Shown: positions 22,501-35,395, counted from the stretch's first letter. The stretch is DNA of 64,000 nt from Mugil cephalus (GCF_022458985.1 NC_061777.1:13109668-13173667); one strand, 5' to 3'. A program made the numbers and translations. Notes: a model not told the origin generated them from the letters alone.

Positions 22501-23910
22501 CAGCAGACCAAGGAACAGTGTACACGTCTTTTATTTGCTTCTGATCTCTTCACATGAAAAACAGACACTTCTTTTCTTTGCACTTACTTTTAAACCCTTA
22601 AAATTGATCGAGAATTACATTGAAAAGGACCAAAGTTTAGTTATTTAATTGTTTGATTTATATTGTGAAAGTCCCTGAACTTTCAGTTTATGTGAACTTC
22701 TCCAATTTCATTTGGTGTTTTAAAATTAGACTCTCCCTTCCTGTAGGTGAATATGACTCTGTATCTGAAAGTCAGCCATTTAATTTTCATGCTTATCGGT
22801 TCACATCAAAACCCTAATGTGGCAGATAACAGAGGAAACGCAACGCAAATGTGTTGCTGTTCTGATGTCATCTGCCTGTGCTGAACCTCCGCTCTACGTA
22901 TGTAGTGTTTGTGTGGTTGAGATTTCTCAAAAGCTGTCCGCACTTGCACTGGAATTTTATTCAGACTAATGAGCTGAAAGAAGAAGTGCTGTAAGTCACA
23001 CTATGACGTACGCCGAAAGGCACTGAAACAGCACATGGTCTTCATCAGCATTTTCCACATCTTCTGTCCCACAGGAGTTCCCTTTCCCAAGAATTTCATG
23101 TCCGTGGCCAAAACCATCCTGAAGCGCCTGTTCAGGGTTTATGCTCACATCTACCACCAGCATTTTGACTCGGTGATGCAGCTGCAGGAGGAGGCCCACC
23201 TCAACACCTCCTTCAAGCACTTCATTTTCTTCGTTCAGGTGAGATTATCCCACTGCAGGACCGGATTTGTTAGACGGTTTTCCGTTATTGTCGTGTCTGA
23301 AAGGGAATCCTGAGAGACGTCTTTATGTAAGTCGGTTGTTTTGGGACATAGTAACGTTCGTGTATCGTTTTCTACAGCTGTGTGAGAGTGTGCGTGTGCA
23401 TTGGGACGTTGTGCGGATGCAGAGGAGACAGAAATGACACTGGTCGCGTAAATAGGAGAAATGACATGAGGCTAGTTAGTTTGGTTGATATAAGTGCCTG
23501 TTCTAGAAATGTAACCTTAGATGACTTCTCTTGAGATTTGGCACTATATTGAAAATAAAATTAACGTTGCCTAATATATATATGGTAGTAGAAACACTGA
23601 CTTGGAACTGTGGACCTACTTTTGTGGAGCCTGGGGGAGTTTGGGGTCTTGGGGAAGTTTTGTTATGGATGCACTAGTCCTCAAATGCCCCTGTATTTTC
23701 TCTGTGTGGTGTGGGTGAATCTGGCTAAAAAAAAACACCAATAATCTATCAACTATAGAAATAATAGACGTGACATAATACGGGTCACGTTAAAATTGAC
23801 ATATCTTGACTTTGTCTTGTTTTGTCTCGTAGGAGTTCAACCTTATCGACAGACGAGAGCTTGCTCCCCTGCAGGATTTGATCGAGAAGCTCGGATCCAA
23901 GGACAGATAG
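19566..23910 (+). CDS. mob1a: MOB1A, kinase activator of the Hippo pathway
   Basis: Exons 19566-19579, 20606-20772, 21225-21318, 22272-22405, 23075-23238, 23833-23910 give exactly 216 residues, the normal MOB1 length, in consistent phase. MOB1 binds and activates LATS and NDR kinases after phosphorylation by MST kinases. Both known phosphosites are present: T12 (SSKTFKPKK) and T35 (HAEATLGSG). Zinc ligands are visible at C79 and C84 (EFCTETSC) and in HIYHQHF (His161 and His166). Only a few residues differ from human MOB1A as I remember it (for example T82 for A, S85 for P, and Asp for Glu near the end). The first coding exon is only 14 bases. MOB1B is nearly identical, so the paralogue call rests on the neighbouring mthfd2. 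Confidence 0.95.
19580..23832 (+). other. mob1a: mob1a introns
   Basis: Introns 19580-20605, 20773-21224, 21319-22271, 22406-23074 and 23239-23832 are A/T-rich. Intron 1 carries a CA microsatellite at 19979-20011. I see no further exon, RNA gene or complete transposon in them. Confidence 0.6.
19979..20011. repeat. (CA)n microsatellite
   Basis: CACACA run with one CAGACA interruption in mob1a intron 1. Confidence 0.9.
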
Positions 23911-25820
23911 ACTTTTCATTGCTCTTCTTCCTTTTTTAGCAGTTTGTTTTTCCTTTTCCCCCCTCCCCTCCCTCCTTCTCTGGTGATCTCTTCTACCTCT
24001 CTAACTTCTAGCCTCAACTTGACTTAAAATCTGTGCCTTCCTCTCTGCATTTCCCTCATGTTTTGTACTGTACTTTTCTTTTTATTCCTCTCTGTGGTTA
24101 TCCTAGGCTTTCTTTGAGCCCTTTTTTTCCATTTTTAGCCTTTATAGATCATATAAAAAAAAAATGTAGTGGAGTAAAAATATTTTTTTCACAGGACTGT
24201 GGTTAGCGGCTCTGTAAGAGCAACCTGCTGAATTTTTATATTGGACCAAGGACATTTCGAACTTAAAGTTGACTGTTAAAGACTTGCCTGCTATCAGTTG
24301 TTTGATGTTAATTTTTGAATGATTATAATTACATTGCCTGACCAACTATTGCAAATTTCAATTTTACATGTCATTGGCGGTGGTGATGGCAAGAAAACTA
24401 GAGACAGGAAATGCACCTCAGATGAGCTTTTATATCCATGACAACACGATACACAAAAGCAGCAATGATGCGCAACGTACAGCAGCAAGCTGGTTTGTGT
24501 ACCACATTACGCATACGTGGTTTCTGTTGACACGCTCACTGATTCAATTATGTGAAGAAATGCTGCAACTGTGAGATGCCTTTGTTCTTGCCCCTCAAGA
24601 AAATAACATCGACTACAAATAGCTTTCAGTTTCAGTTTGGTCACGAGATACTGTGCACTTTTTTAAATGTCTATATTCTTTTGAGATATAGTGCTTACAG
24701 TTTTAGGTTTCGCCTTCTTTTTATCTGCTATTTAGTTCTCATTAGTCACCACTTAAAGCTTAATCACCTTAAAGTTAAGTATAAATCATCCTCTCAGTGG
24801 CTTAAAAATCTAATGTGAACTTTTAGTTTTACTGTCATTTTAGTTCGTTTCTGTGGTGCAGATCAATTGTGAGCTTTTTTTTTTTTCCTCAATGCTGGTA
24901 CTAATCTTTTTTTTTTCCTCACCAAATATTTTCCCCTTGGATTAGGAAATCAAGTTATAGCTATTGCACCATTACACCCAAGATGTATGTAGTTTTTTTT
25001 TTATGTAAGTCTATTTTTTTTATGTTTTTAGTCAGGTGCATGTGTAATTATCATGATCATCTCCTGTTATTATTGTGGCTACAGCAGCAGGGCTGTTTGT
25101 ACTACCACACTTAAAAAAAAAACAAAGAAAGAAAAAAAAATAAATGCAGCTAATATTCCTGATGAGTGTTTCATCCGGCAAAGTTCTATCAAGGGATTTG
25201 GTTCATAACCTGCTTCATTTTGGACCTAGATTTGTATTAGACAATCGTGTAACCAGTTATGATGAGTAGGCTAACTGAAATGCACCACCAGGAGCTAAAC
25301 GGGGCAGCACAGTGTTCATTTTATAGTTGAGGAACGGACAAATGCTTTCCAGCAATATTAAAACAAGGTGTTGTTAACTGCGATTTATCCACTTTTAGGC
25401 CCACAAGTTGCTTGGCAGAAAAGATCAGGCCGGTTAATAGGCTTGACTGGTTCTGATTGTCAGTTTATATTCACATTATTTGTCGACCTTGGTTTTTTGT
25501 TTTTTTTCCACAGTTTTGTTTTTGAACTTTTGGTGTGGAGTTACATTTCATATTACATTTAAAGTATTGACTTTGCCTTTTAAATCATATGAGGAACAAG
25601 GTCTTTGATGTGATTTAAATGTTTTTTTTTATGCATTTGGTCCAATCATTGGGTTAGTCTGGCAGGAGTTTAAAGAATGTATGTACCATGTCCAAATATT
25701 TGCTGTAAATAACATCAGTGTTTTTTTTTCTGAACAAAACTGTGCCTTACAATAATAAAAAATATCCGATATGACAATAGTGATAAATCAAAAGCTCAAT
25801 AAACACTGAAAGGACAATGT
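23911..25820 (+). other. mob1a: mob1a 3' untranslated region
   Basis: Long T- and A-rich sequence without open frames of interest. It contains many T-runs (for example 24878-24888 and 24907-24917). Candidate poly(A) signals stand at about 25138, 25753 and 25798. Confidence 0.65.
25798..25803 (+). terminator. mob1a: mob1a distal poly(A) signal
   Basis: AATAAA in GCTCAATAAACACTG, the last canonical signal before G/C-richer sequence leading to trafd1, followed by a TGTTTTTGTG stretch suitable as a downstream element. Confidence 0.65.
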
Positions 25821-25920
25821 TGTTTTTGTGTTAATTACAGATGTCTGGGATCAACAGTGAGCTATTTTTTATTCCTTATCCTTTTTCTTCTTTTTGAATA
25901 AATACGTATCTTTACCGTAC

Positions 25921-26938
25921 ATTTTGTGTCAATGTTGGATGTCGGATCGAAAGAAAAATGCTGCGGTGTCACCCGAGACGTTTTTTATGAGACGCACCAA
26001 CATAAAGGGGTAATTTCGCCCGGAGTTTGGACTGACAGGCACAGTTTTAACCTCTACCCTCCATTAAACGTGTGCCGGAGCGTCTATATAAACTCCGACT
26101 AACATCTTGTGCATGTGTATATGGACTTGCTGCGGTGTCATATCTAGTTTTAGCATAATTTTATTCGGCCATCCTCCCGATGCAATGAGCTACGCAGAGA
26201 ACCTGAGAGGCTGCACTCGGGGCATAAATAAAATCTGTGTCTGAGGACGGAGCAAGGAGGAAATAAATAAGGACCTGTTTTTCAGGCTAGTTATCATCAA
26301 GTAGTCAGCTGTGCTGTGTCGTTAGTGAGTCTGGATAAATATAATTCATTGACTAACTGAATTAAATTGAGTGTTAACCTAGTTACGCTTTGTTTGGAGA
26401 ATCAAACCCCCGCCGCTACGTTAGCTTTCTGGCTCGGTAGCTACTTGTCGAAGAGCATTTTAAAGTTAGTTAACTTTAAAATAACTTAACGCTACGCGGT
26501 GATTTATAGTCGTGTATTTAAAGCTTCGCTACACTGCAAGTTTAAGACTGTGTACACTGTGCATTATTTAGAGAGGATTCAAAATGCTCGTTGATTAAGA
26601 TTGAAGAGGAATTTCATTGCTAATCCAGGCCGTTGTTAGCTACTGGAAAACATCGGGTGAGCAAAGCGAAAGTGTTGACAATCACTGCTAATGACAGCTG
26701 TAGCTTTATGTCTTCTACACACTAGCCCTGCTAATTAATTAAGGTATATAAATATGTATATAAATATTTAAAGAGTAAGGTAAACACACGATGGTGCCCG
26801 TACAATTGATTTTAACGCCCCGAAGCTCAAACGCCACTTGTTGAAGTCATCAATCACACAGAGATGGGTTCATTGTCACCTCCAGCCTCATTTGTGTTGT
26901 TGATAACTATCATTTTGTTTACAGGCTTTGGTGGAGTC
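25921..26938 (+). promoter_or_regulatory. trafd1: trafd1 promoter and 5' UTR region
   Basis: CpG-containing sequence lies about 25930-26560. A probable non-coding first exon ends at a CATCGG|GTGAGC donor (26656/26657), and the acceptor TTTACAG at 26918-26924 begins the exon with the start codon. Directly past the donor is CAAAGCGAAA (26662-26671), one base from the interferon-response consensus GAAANNGAAA. No TATA box is evident. Only about 120 bases separate the mob1a poly(A) signal from this region. Confidence 0.45.
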
Positions 26939-29900
26939 ATGGCCGATGAAAACACACAGTTCTGCGGTAACTGGTGAGTACAACCACTTGCCAGTTCATT
27001 AGGTACACGAGTGAACGTCTAATGCAACAAACCCTGATCTAAATCTCAGCTTCGTGAAGGTTATTGTCTAATATGAGCTGTTTATTTAACTTTGGAGGCT
27101 GTGGTTCAGAGCAATACCGAATTTTATTGTCTTGAGAAACACAGACGTGTCCATTACGATTTTGACAACCCCATTTTCGTCAGTGGCCTAGGCTAAATTA
27201 CACAAACATTTTTTTGTGTTTAATTCAATCCAGTCTAAGAGCACCACATACCACAGCCTCCGACATGACCATTGCCACCTCTTTCTAACCCTGTTTCAAC
27301 ACAAACTGAACATCAAAACAATCACAGTCACTATTATAATACATTCATAGTGAGAACAAACAGATTACAATACGTGGTCAGCACATTTTGTAATTTGTGG
27401 TGTACTTAAGGTTTCATGCGCTTCTTTGCTTTTTTATTTTTTTTCTTATAAAGCAAACATGACATACCAGAGGCAAACTTTACAACACATGAGATCCACT
27501 GTCGGAGAAACATCGCGCTTTGTGATGTGTGCCAGGAGCCGGTGCCCCGCTCAGATCTTCAGGAGCACAAGCAACAGGAGCATACGCAGGTAAAAGAAAA
27601 ATAAATAAATAAATAAATCAATCAGCATCATCTCATTAGCAATAGATGTTGTGCTGCTTATCGGCTGGAGATACTCATTGTGCGGCACAATAAAATGGAT
27701 CGGTTTCTAATAATAATAAAAAACAAAAAAAAAGGCCAAAAACAGCACAAAAACCAGATGGACAGACACACAGCGTTATAATGAATAGTGAGTGAAAAGA
27801 GGATCACTTTCTTAGGCTTATTGCTAAAAAAAACAAACAGAAAATATTTTTTTTAATACCTCAAATAACCTATGAACATTTGTGAATATTGGTTAATTTC
27901 TCCTAATATTAGTGTTGTTTATTCTTGAGTCTGCCTTATGTTACTTTACTGAATCAGTCACGTTTCGTGTTGAGCATGTTTTCTGTGTGTTAACAAACTT
28001 TCATAACTTGCTCAAGCTCAGTCACCAGTGACCTCAAGTCTTTGTTCATAATGAAATAAATGACAAAGCAGCATCAGACAGAGAGTGGTGACGACATTTT
28101 CATTTTCATTTTAGATCACGTGCAAGTGTGGTTTAAAGTTTGAGAAGAATCACATCGAGGCTCATCAGGTATTGAACAAGAACCTTTGTCCTTCCATATT
28201 TCTAATTCTGACATTTAACGGTGTCGATTATAATCCTCTAAACGTGCTTCATCTCCGCGTCTCCTTTCAGAGCTCTGAATGCTCCCAGCGCCTGGTCCCA
28301 TGTCAGTACTGTGAACTGGAGCTCGTTTTCAGCCAGTCCAAAGAGCATGAGGATTACTGTGGTACGCGCACCGAGCCTTGCCCGCTCTGCAAGTGCAACG
28401 TGATGCTGAGAGAACAAGCTCAGCATCCGGCCGTATGCGGGAGCCTCACGCCGCCTCAAGAGAGGAACAACAGTAGATTGAGTCGCAGTCCAGTAGAACA
28501 ACAGTCTCCAGGTGCGTGGTTTGAAGCCCACTCCATCCGAAATCTCCTCAGAGCCGAAGAAAGAGGCCCCAAGAATAACAACGTCAGTGCAGCAGAACAA
28601 CAATCCTTCCCTCGGCCGTTTGATCCCAGAGTTTATAACACTTCAAGAGGAAGTCAGGCCTCAGAGGACTGGAAGAATACTGCAACACAGACTACAGCAT
28701 TTAGCCACTGTGAGTGTTTCAGTTATTAGGTTATCCGGGTTTTATGCATCAGTGTAGCTTTAATTGACTGTTACAGCAGTTTAAATTTCACCTGCAGTGT
28801 TGTTTTCCCTAATGTAAGACATTGTTTGGGAATTTGCAGGAGATGCCCCTGGAAAAGAATATAAATGTAGAGAGATATTACTGTCTCAACGTGGGTCCCT
28901 TGATTCGGGCCAAAGAACATGTTTCCACGTTTGACGTTTGACAGAAAGGATTATTATTGGTTCAGCCTTTAAAAATTAGACAGAACGAAAAAATTTCTAT
29001 GTATTTCTCCTCGTTTATTGTTCTTATATGTTGTTTCGCTGATGTTGTAAATATTCTCTGAAATGAATGTGTCTTTTAGTGATGGGGCCAAGTGATTTCC
29101 TGCATGGCGGCGGCGGCAGCAGCAGCAGCACGTGGCCCTACAGCGAGCGCACGCTGGATGAGGACTCGTCAGGGCTCGACTACATGTTGGCTCTCAGCCT
29201 GCAGAGCGATGGAGAGTCGGTGGCCGGCGGCGTGGAGGGCAACATGTGGAGTGACATCTGGGACCACAACATTGGGAAGTCTAACACCTCTGTAATCTCT
29301 CCGTTCTCGCCGCCCAACAACAACTACCCAGACTACACTGTAGGGACAAGCACAAGTGCCGTTCAGGACCACGACCAAACAGGTCAACTACTACATCACT
29401 GGAATGATTCGTTCTCAGTAATTAATCCTCCTGTTGTCAGTTTGTTAATCGTTTTAAATGTTTCTTTCATAGATGCCATGTTGCCTTGTGAGTTTTGCGA
29501 AGAGTTGTTTCCAGAAGAGGATCTCATTCTGCATCAGGTTTGAGAAATGCTTTTGGGTTTTGCTCAACTCTGTCCTTTTCAAGGTTCATTTTCGGCCACA
29601 ATCTCAAATATTGATGAAATTGTGTTTGAGAAAGCTGATATGAATAATCCCCTTGAATATGTACAATACAGAGATACTAAGCATGATATCAAGGTTGTTG
29701 TGATTCCTATACATACATCTCAATTTAAAGAAAACAGGAGGAAGAAGTTAAGGCAATAAAAAATACTAACAGAATTAAAGTAAAAGTTTGTATATATACT
29801 ATATATAGTACAAAAGTAAACCTTTTTAACTAGAGCCTGAAGCGGTGCTGATTCAGTAATGCTGATAATTTATTATCTGTCCGTCATCTAGACACGTGTC

Positions 29901-32617
29901 ACAGCCAGGTTACACACCTACACTAAAGGACCTAAAACCAATAAACCGCACCCATTATAAGTCCGCTCTATGTCGACGAGTAACCCCCGCATTTGAATGA
30001 AATGGACATTTAACGTAAGAGAAAACCCTTTTTACAAAGCATCACGTGAAAATAGGAGGAACCGTGACAGCTTGTAATCTTTGTCTGCATCTTTACGCAT
30101 GAGAAGGCATCTCCAACAAAGACTGAACTGGATTGACGGTTAAGACGTTAAGCCTGACGCACGTGGTGTGACTTCACGCAGTTATTTTTATACTTGCTTT
30201 TCCATGACAGTTTTTCGAAAGAAATCCAAAAAAAAAATTCTGAAATCTCAGTACAGTTGCGCTTCGCACATGTTTCCATTGAAAAATGTTTTGCGAATGA
30301 GCTGTGACTCTCGTGAAGTCTCTCGTCGGGGTATCCCATAATTCTCTTAAATTCGCATTAGACTTCACTTTGAAGAAGATGGACGGGTCACATGACCCCC
30401 TGCGTCGTCTCCAGTGACGCCGGTGATGGAGAAATGTGATAAACTTTTATATCGATACGTCTGAAAAAACACCTCATGACAGCGTATAAGTGTTTTAGTG
30501 ACATTCAAGAGGTTTTTCAAAATGTTGCCATTTCACTTACCAGTTTTTATTGTGTTTTGCACATTTCTAGGGGTAATGGAAAAGCAGCAACTGGTGTCCT
30601 TCGTCTCTGGTCTACAGATTAAAATAAGCTTTTAAATAAACCTTTCTTTGTGCCTGCCAGCTAACTTTAGTAAACAAGTTTTTTTTTTTTTCAATTTCGG
30701 TTGCTGCTGCCTCTTTTAGCTGCGATTCTACATGCTCAAATGTTTGGGAAATAAACCAGTAAAAATATATTTATTCACCTCATGGTGCGAGATGCGTAGA
30801 TCCAGACTGATATCACATGGCGTGCCAACATTCCCGTACTTGTCTTTATCTTCGTCTCAGTCAGTTCACAGTCCAGTTAAAACCATTGTGTGTGAAAATG
30901 CTTTGCCCTCATCTCTGTCTAGAAGGTTCGATCACGATGTCTTGACTCAAGCAGGTTCAAAGTTTCAGATAATCTGATTATTATTTTTTTTACTTTTTTT
31001 TTGTTTCAGACTGGGTGCAGTCCTGCGTCTGCCTTCGCATCTTACAGCAAGCAGCCTTCATCTCCACCTAAAGAGGACAGGATGAGCAGGATGCGCAGTC
31101 TTCCCAACACGCTCGCCTCTAACATCCCCACTTTCCCTCGGTCCATGTCCCCGGCCTCCTACAGTCCTCCAGCCAGTCCACTAGAGGGCGATGTGGTAAT
31201 TCCCTGTGAATTCTGTGGCGTGGCTCTAGAGGAGGCGGTCGTGTTTCACCATCAGGTATGAAGTGACTATGATGTGTGGGACACAACAATGAAATACTCA
31301 CCGATGAAATAATCTGAATATAGAGATGTTTCTGTTCTCACGTTTTGGTTATTGTTTGTCTAGGACAAATGTGACATGCGCCCTCAGAATGCACACCCGC
31401 TGAATAATATAACAAAAACATCAGTTAAAAAACCTTTAAGCCCTGGGAAAGACGCCTTTGGACAGATGCCTTCAGATATTCAGAGAAGAACAAGGCACCA
31501 AGGTAAAATATGACATTAGTCAGAATCCTCTGATTAAAGTTGGCTTGTTCTCTTTCAGATCATACAAATGCAGATATTATTATTATTATGAGAAAAGGGA
31601 GGGATACCAAGGATAGAAATGCTGCCATCTTTTGTATAGGTCTGATACATTCTGGTTGTGTGGTCAACCTTGTGTAATGTAAACTGCAATGAAGTGTGTA
31701 TTTGTTAATATCCCTTCTGCTCTCATTCATACAGCTGAGTTCTTGGATGAGGACTTTGGATTTGACGGGGACACAACACCGGGACAAAACGTGAGTGGGT
31801 GGCAGAGAGACTACAGTGGACTATCGAGTCAAAGGAAGACGTCCAACTGTGACGCCTTTGTGAGAAACAGATCTCATCAGGGAAAGGAAGCAGAGGGGCC
31901 TCATTTATCTTTCTGTGACACTGAGAACCACGGTTCTGCGTCTCTGAAGGGGTAAATGCAGCGTTCAGTCGGTTTTGCTCCATGTGATTGTTTGTGATTT
32001 ACTGTAAATACGTGTTTTTAATAGGTTATTAATAATGTGATTACACTTGTCCCTCCAGACTGCATCACCCAGAAAATAACGATGGTCGAGGGAACAGAAG
32101 GAATCCAATATCAAAGGTACGTTGCAGTGTTTTTCTTTACAGCGAAGAAGAACATTGATGCTTTATTGTATGTGGTCCAAGCGTGAACGTGTCACAGACT
32201 TCAATTCGGGACAATATCGTCATTTGCTGCCAATTTTGTGTCTTATTTACATCCTTTCAATCCGAGGCAGCATAAAGAAGGAGATAAATGAAGAAGCATT
32301 CAGATCATTTATTCCTGGTTTTATCTTTAAAGAAGTTTGAAACCAGACAAAGTTCTGCTTTTCTGAAACTTCAGGAACTTCTGTCTTCACTTCTGTCTGC
32401 CCCGTTCAAAAGAGAAAATTAAAGACCAACACAAACAAAAGCAAAGACATGTCTTCATCGGTATATATCGCATATTGATTGTAGTGTAATAGTGTACATT
32501 CTGCTGTGTGGAGCAGCACTTGACATGTTTTTGTGTCTGTAACAAGATTATCTATTGTATTTTTTTCTACACTGGCAGCTACCCAAGAAGCAGAATGAGG
32601 AGCAGCAGGAAGAGTGA
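26939..32617 (+). CDS. trafd1: TRAFD1 (FLN29), TRAF-type zinc-finger protein
   Basis: Exons 26939-26973, 27454-27589, 28115-28168, 28271-28709, 29080-29382, 29473-29537, 31010-31255, 31364-31502, 31735-31951, 32059-32116, 32579-32617 give 576 residues (human about 582) in consistent phase. Five N-terminal zinc-finger units can be read: C9/C12/H24/C28, C35/C38/H50/H55, C60/C62/H74/C79, C86/C89/H101/C105 and C112/C115/H127/C131. Two later fingers share PCEFC: about 328-347 ([18 protein letters not shown]) and 410-429 ([18 protein letters not shown]). [10 protein letters not shown] in the middle also matches the family. Between the fingers are Ser/Pro-rich linkers. In mammals TRAFD1 is an interferon-inducible negative feedback regulator of TLR/RIG-I signalling. 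The third-last coding exon could be shorter (see findings). Confidence 0.94.
27281..27327. repeat. short dispersed repeat, copy B
   Basis: Diverged match to 19247-19293, located in trafd1 intron 1. Confidence 0.45.
29538..31009 (+). other. trafd1: trafd1 intron 6
   Basis: 1.5 kb, A/T-rich, with poly-A and poly-T runs (30227-30236, 30679-30691). A central CpG-containing part (about 30140-30420) differs in composition from its surroundings and may be an old transposon, but I recognise no termini. No coding exon seen. The smaller trafd1 introns likewise hold nothing further. Confidence 0.5.
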
Positions 32618-33700
32618 GAACTGAAACCTCCGGAGTAAATGAAAAAAACCAAATCTCCTACTCTGCTTATCACGTATCTTTTTTGCACACTTTGAAAATG
32701 AAACATAATACTATCTGATAAGTGCCTGTGGGTGTGTTTGCATCTTGCAGTTTATATTTAGATGAGTTTTACTATAAAAGTATAAGTAAGTAATTAGGTT
32801 TGTTCACGTATATTCTGCTTGTTTCAGATGTTTGTATGTCTAACATCCAGCCTAAACAGATAAATTATAAGGTGGAATTTATTTACACGGCATCATTTTT
32901 TTTTTTTTTTTGCGCGTACTTGGCACATTAAGAACAGCAGCAGACAGACTCATGACTTTGTCTGTTTGCATTCGTCAAACTTAATCTTTATCTCGATACA
33001 TCAGCCAAGGACATTTTGTTTCCAGCCCTGTTTTCCGATTCCTTCAGGGTTTGTCCTCAGTGTTCGTGCTACTTTTTTGCATCTTTATTTAACCCAAAGC
33101 ACTTTGATAGATCATTTTGTTTAAAAAAACAAAACAAAAAAAAAAGGGCTCGAGGAACAGATTTGATAAGTTTATGCATCTTCGACCAAGAAAAGATAGT
33201 CGGTATTATTGAACCTTTGTCTTTTTATACTGTTGAACAACTGTCTTTAATAATGTGTCTGTAACTACACAGTAATATTTAGAGGTTTTTTTTTTTAAAT
33301 CCTACTTATAGGACTATATATATATGTGATGTTATGTTCAGTTGGCTTTTGAAGGAAATGTCTCACGTCTAATGTTGTTTTAAGTATGATGAATAATTGT
33401 GTCGCTCTTCTGATTAAGATCTAAGACTGATTTCGAGTGTAACAAAGGGTCCATTTTTAGAAAACCATGTAAACAAGGCAATCACAGACCGCCGAGTCTG
33501 CAAATTTTCCTTTTCTGATCTACAACCCCAAGTTGAAATCGGCCGCAGCTAGTGTAAGAAATTATCTAGTGTGGTGTTTAGCTGGACTTGAGACACTAAT
33601 GATACACTGCTGATTATTCTCGTTGAAGAACGGCCTTGACGCTCTTTGTACCATGTGATTATTAAATGTTTTAATAAAGACATTGATGGTTTCATGGCAG
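32618..33700 (+). other. trafd1: trafd1 3' untranslated region
   Basis: Follows the TGA at 32615-32617. Rich in A/T with homopolymer runs at 32899-32911 and 33133-33143. Ends near the AATAAA at 33673-33678. Confidence 0.65.
33673..33678 (+). terminator. trafd1: trafd1 poly(A) signal
   Basis: Canonical AATAAA about 1.06 kb after the stop, followed by a TGATGGTTTC stretch. Confidence 0.65.
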
Positions 33701-35006
33701 CAACTTCTATCGTGTCAGTGCTGTTTCATTTTTGAACTTTTATGAATCTATAGTTTATACTCACTTATGTGTGGATGTTATAAATGACCCAGACACAGCT
33801 ATATTTTTAACACATTTCTAAGTAACCTTTTTATAAAAACAACAACAAAAAAACATGCTTAGTGTAAATGTAGTATTTTTCCAGGAAGAGTTTACACCTG
33901 CCTGTGCGGACAAGGATTCGGAGAAGCAATCTGATAGTTTACCTTAATGAAGCAAGTAGTTTATTTTCAGAAGTTTGCTATTTGATTCACATCTCCTTGG
34001 AGGTTCGCAGGAAAAGCAGTTGTATACAAAAGTCTGGACATCTAGCGCCACGTATTCTTCTTTATTTATAATGTGAAGAGGTCATTAGACATTAGGGGGG
34101 AGAATACACCTTCCTCTCCCAGCCACTACAGCAGGAGCCATTGTTTATCTAACTTTCATTTTACTGATTTAAAAACTTAATTTCTTTAAATTAACTTTTA
34201 GTGAAAGTAAAAGCTTAACAGTTAGTGATTGCTGCGTTCCTTGCTTCAAAAGACACTCGCATTTTCTCCATTCATACTTGTGATGACAGAAGCAAATGTC
34301 TGAACTCAGTTACCTCATATTACGTGTTTCCAAACCAAGCCTGACTCATGAATTAGCCTGCTGTGGATTCTTCAGACATAAAGTTTTGTAATATGGTTGC
34401 AGGCAAGGATGACTCAGGGTTGTGCAGCGGAGACATGCACCTTCACTTCCTCGGCTAAACCTGGCTGGAGTCAAATGTTTTGTTTTGCCTTTCTGCACAG
34501 AGTATGTGCAGCTTTGTCTCAAAGTTATCTAGCTCTTCTTGTTGACATTTTGGACGGTTGAAACTAAATAGTCATCAGCTGATAATCCCCGGTGACAAAG
34601 TGAGTCAACTGAGGCAGAATAAGTTTTGTTAGCTCTTTTATTTTACAATCAGTTGTACGTATAATAAGAAAATATGAAAAAATCACTTATAAATGTAACT
34701 GTAAGTGCGGCTGACATAATCCTAAAAGCAGAAAAACAAACTGTTATCATTTTGGGCCTTTCTTCATCATTCTGTGAGCTGCTTTGAAAGAAAAAACTGT
34801 GTTTACTTGGCAGAGGAAGTGTGCAGCTCTTCATCTAACAGCTCACTGTGGCACCTCCTTCTCGCTCCATTAGTCCCTTTAAGACTGCAAAATGAATGTG
34901 AATCAATCAGTGACGGAGAGTACATTTATATTTCATAAGTGCGGAAGTTAATTCAGTGTTCTCTTGAGTTATTTATCCCATTATCTTGTGAAAACATGCT
35001 CCGTTT

Positions 35007-35044
35007 TCTCAAGATAACAAGTTATTTATCTTGTTATCTCGAGA
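35007..35044. repeat. inverted repeat, 15-bp arms
   Basis: TCTCAAGATAACAAG (35007-35021) and CTTGTTATCTCGAGA (35030-35044) pair at 14 of 15 positions around an 8-base TTATTTAT loop. Confidence 0.85.
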
Positions 35045-35216
35045 TCTCGACATATTTAATTTGTTAGAGTTACGTTATACATGACTTGCCATGCCATGTC
35101 ATGGATGCCCTTAACAATATAATGGAGTAAAAAATAATAGCTGACTGTAAGTCTACTGTAAGGTGAGCCGTTTGTTTTGCAGTTTAATGTTTGCTAGATA
35201 ACTATTAAGTTTTTGG

Positions 35217-35395
35217 AGGTCTCGAGAAGACAAAGCTTTGTTTTCCCAAGATTGCTCATTATCTCGAGAGAACGGAACTAATTTTCCGAGATAACAAGAT
35301 AATTAACCCGAGATCTCAAGAAAACAGCTCCTTTTCCAAGATAATGAGATGATTAACTTGTGATTATTGAGAAAACTAAGGAAATTAACTCATTA
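35217..35395. repeat. cluster of degenerate CGAGATAAC-type repeats
   Basis: Repeated variants of TCTCGAGA, CGAGATAACAAGATAA, CGAGATCTCAAGAAAAC and CCAAGATAATGAGATGATTAA recur in both orientations and share the core of the hairpin at 35007-35044. Likely relic of one repeat family. Confidence 0.6.
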
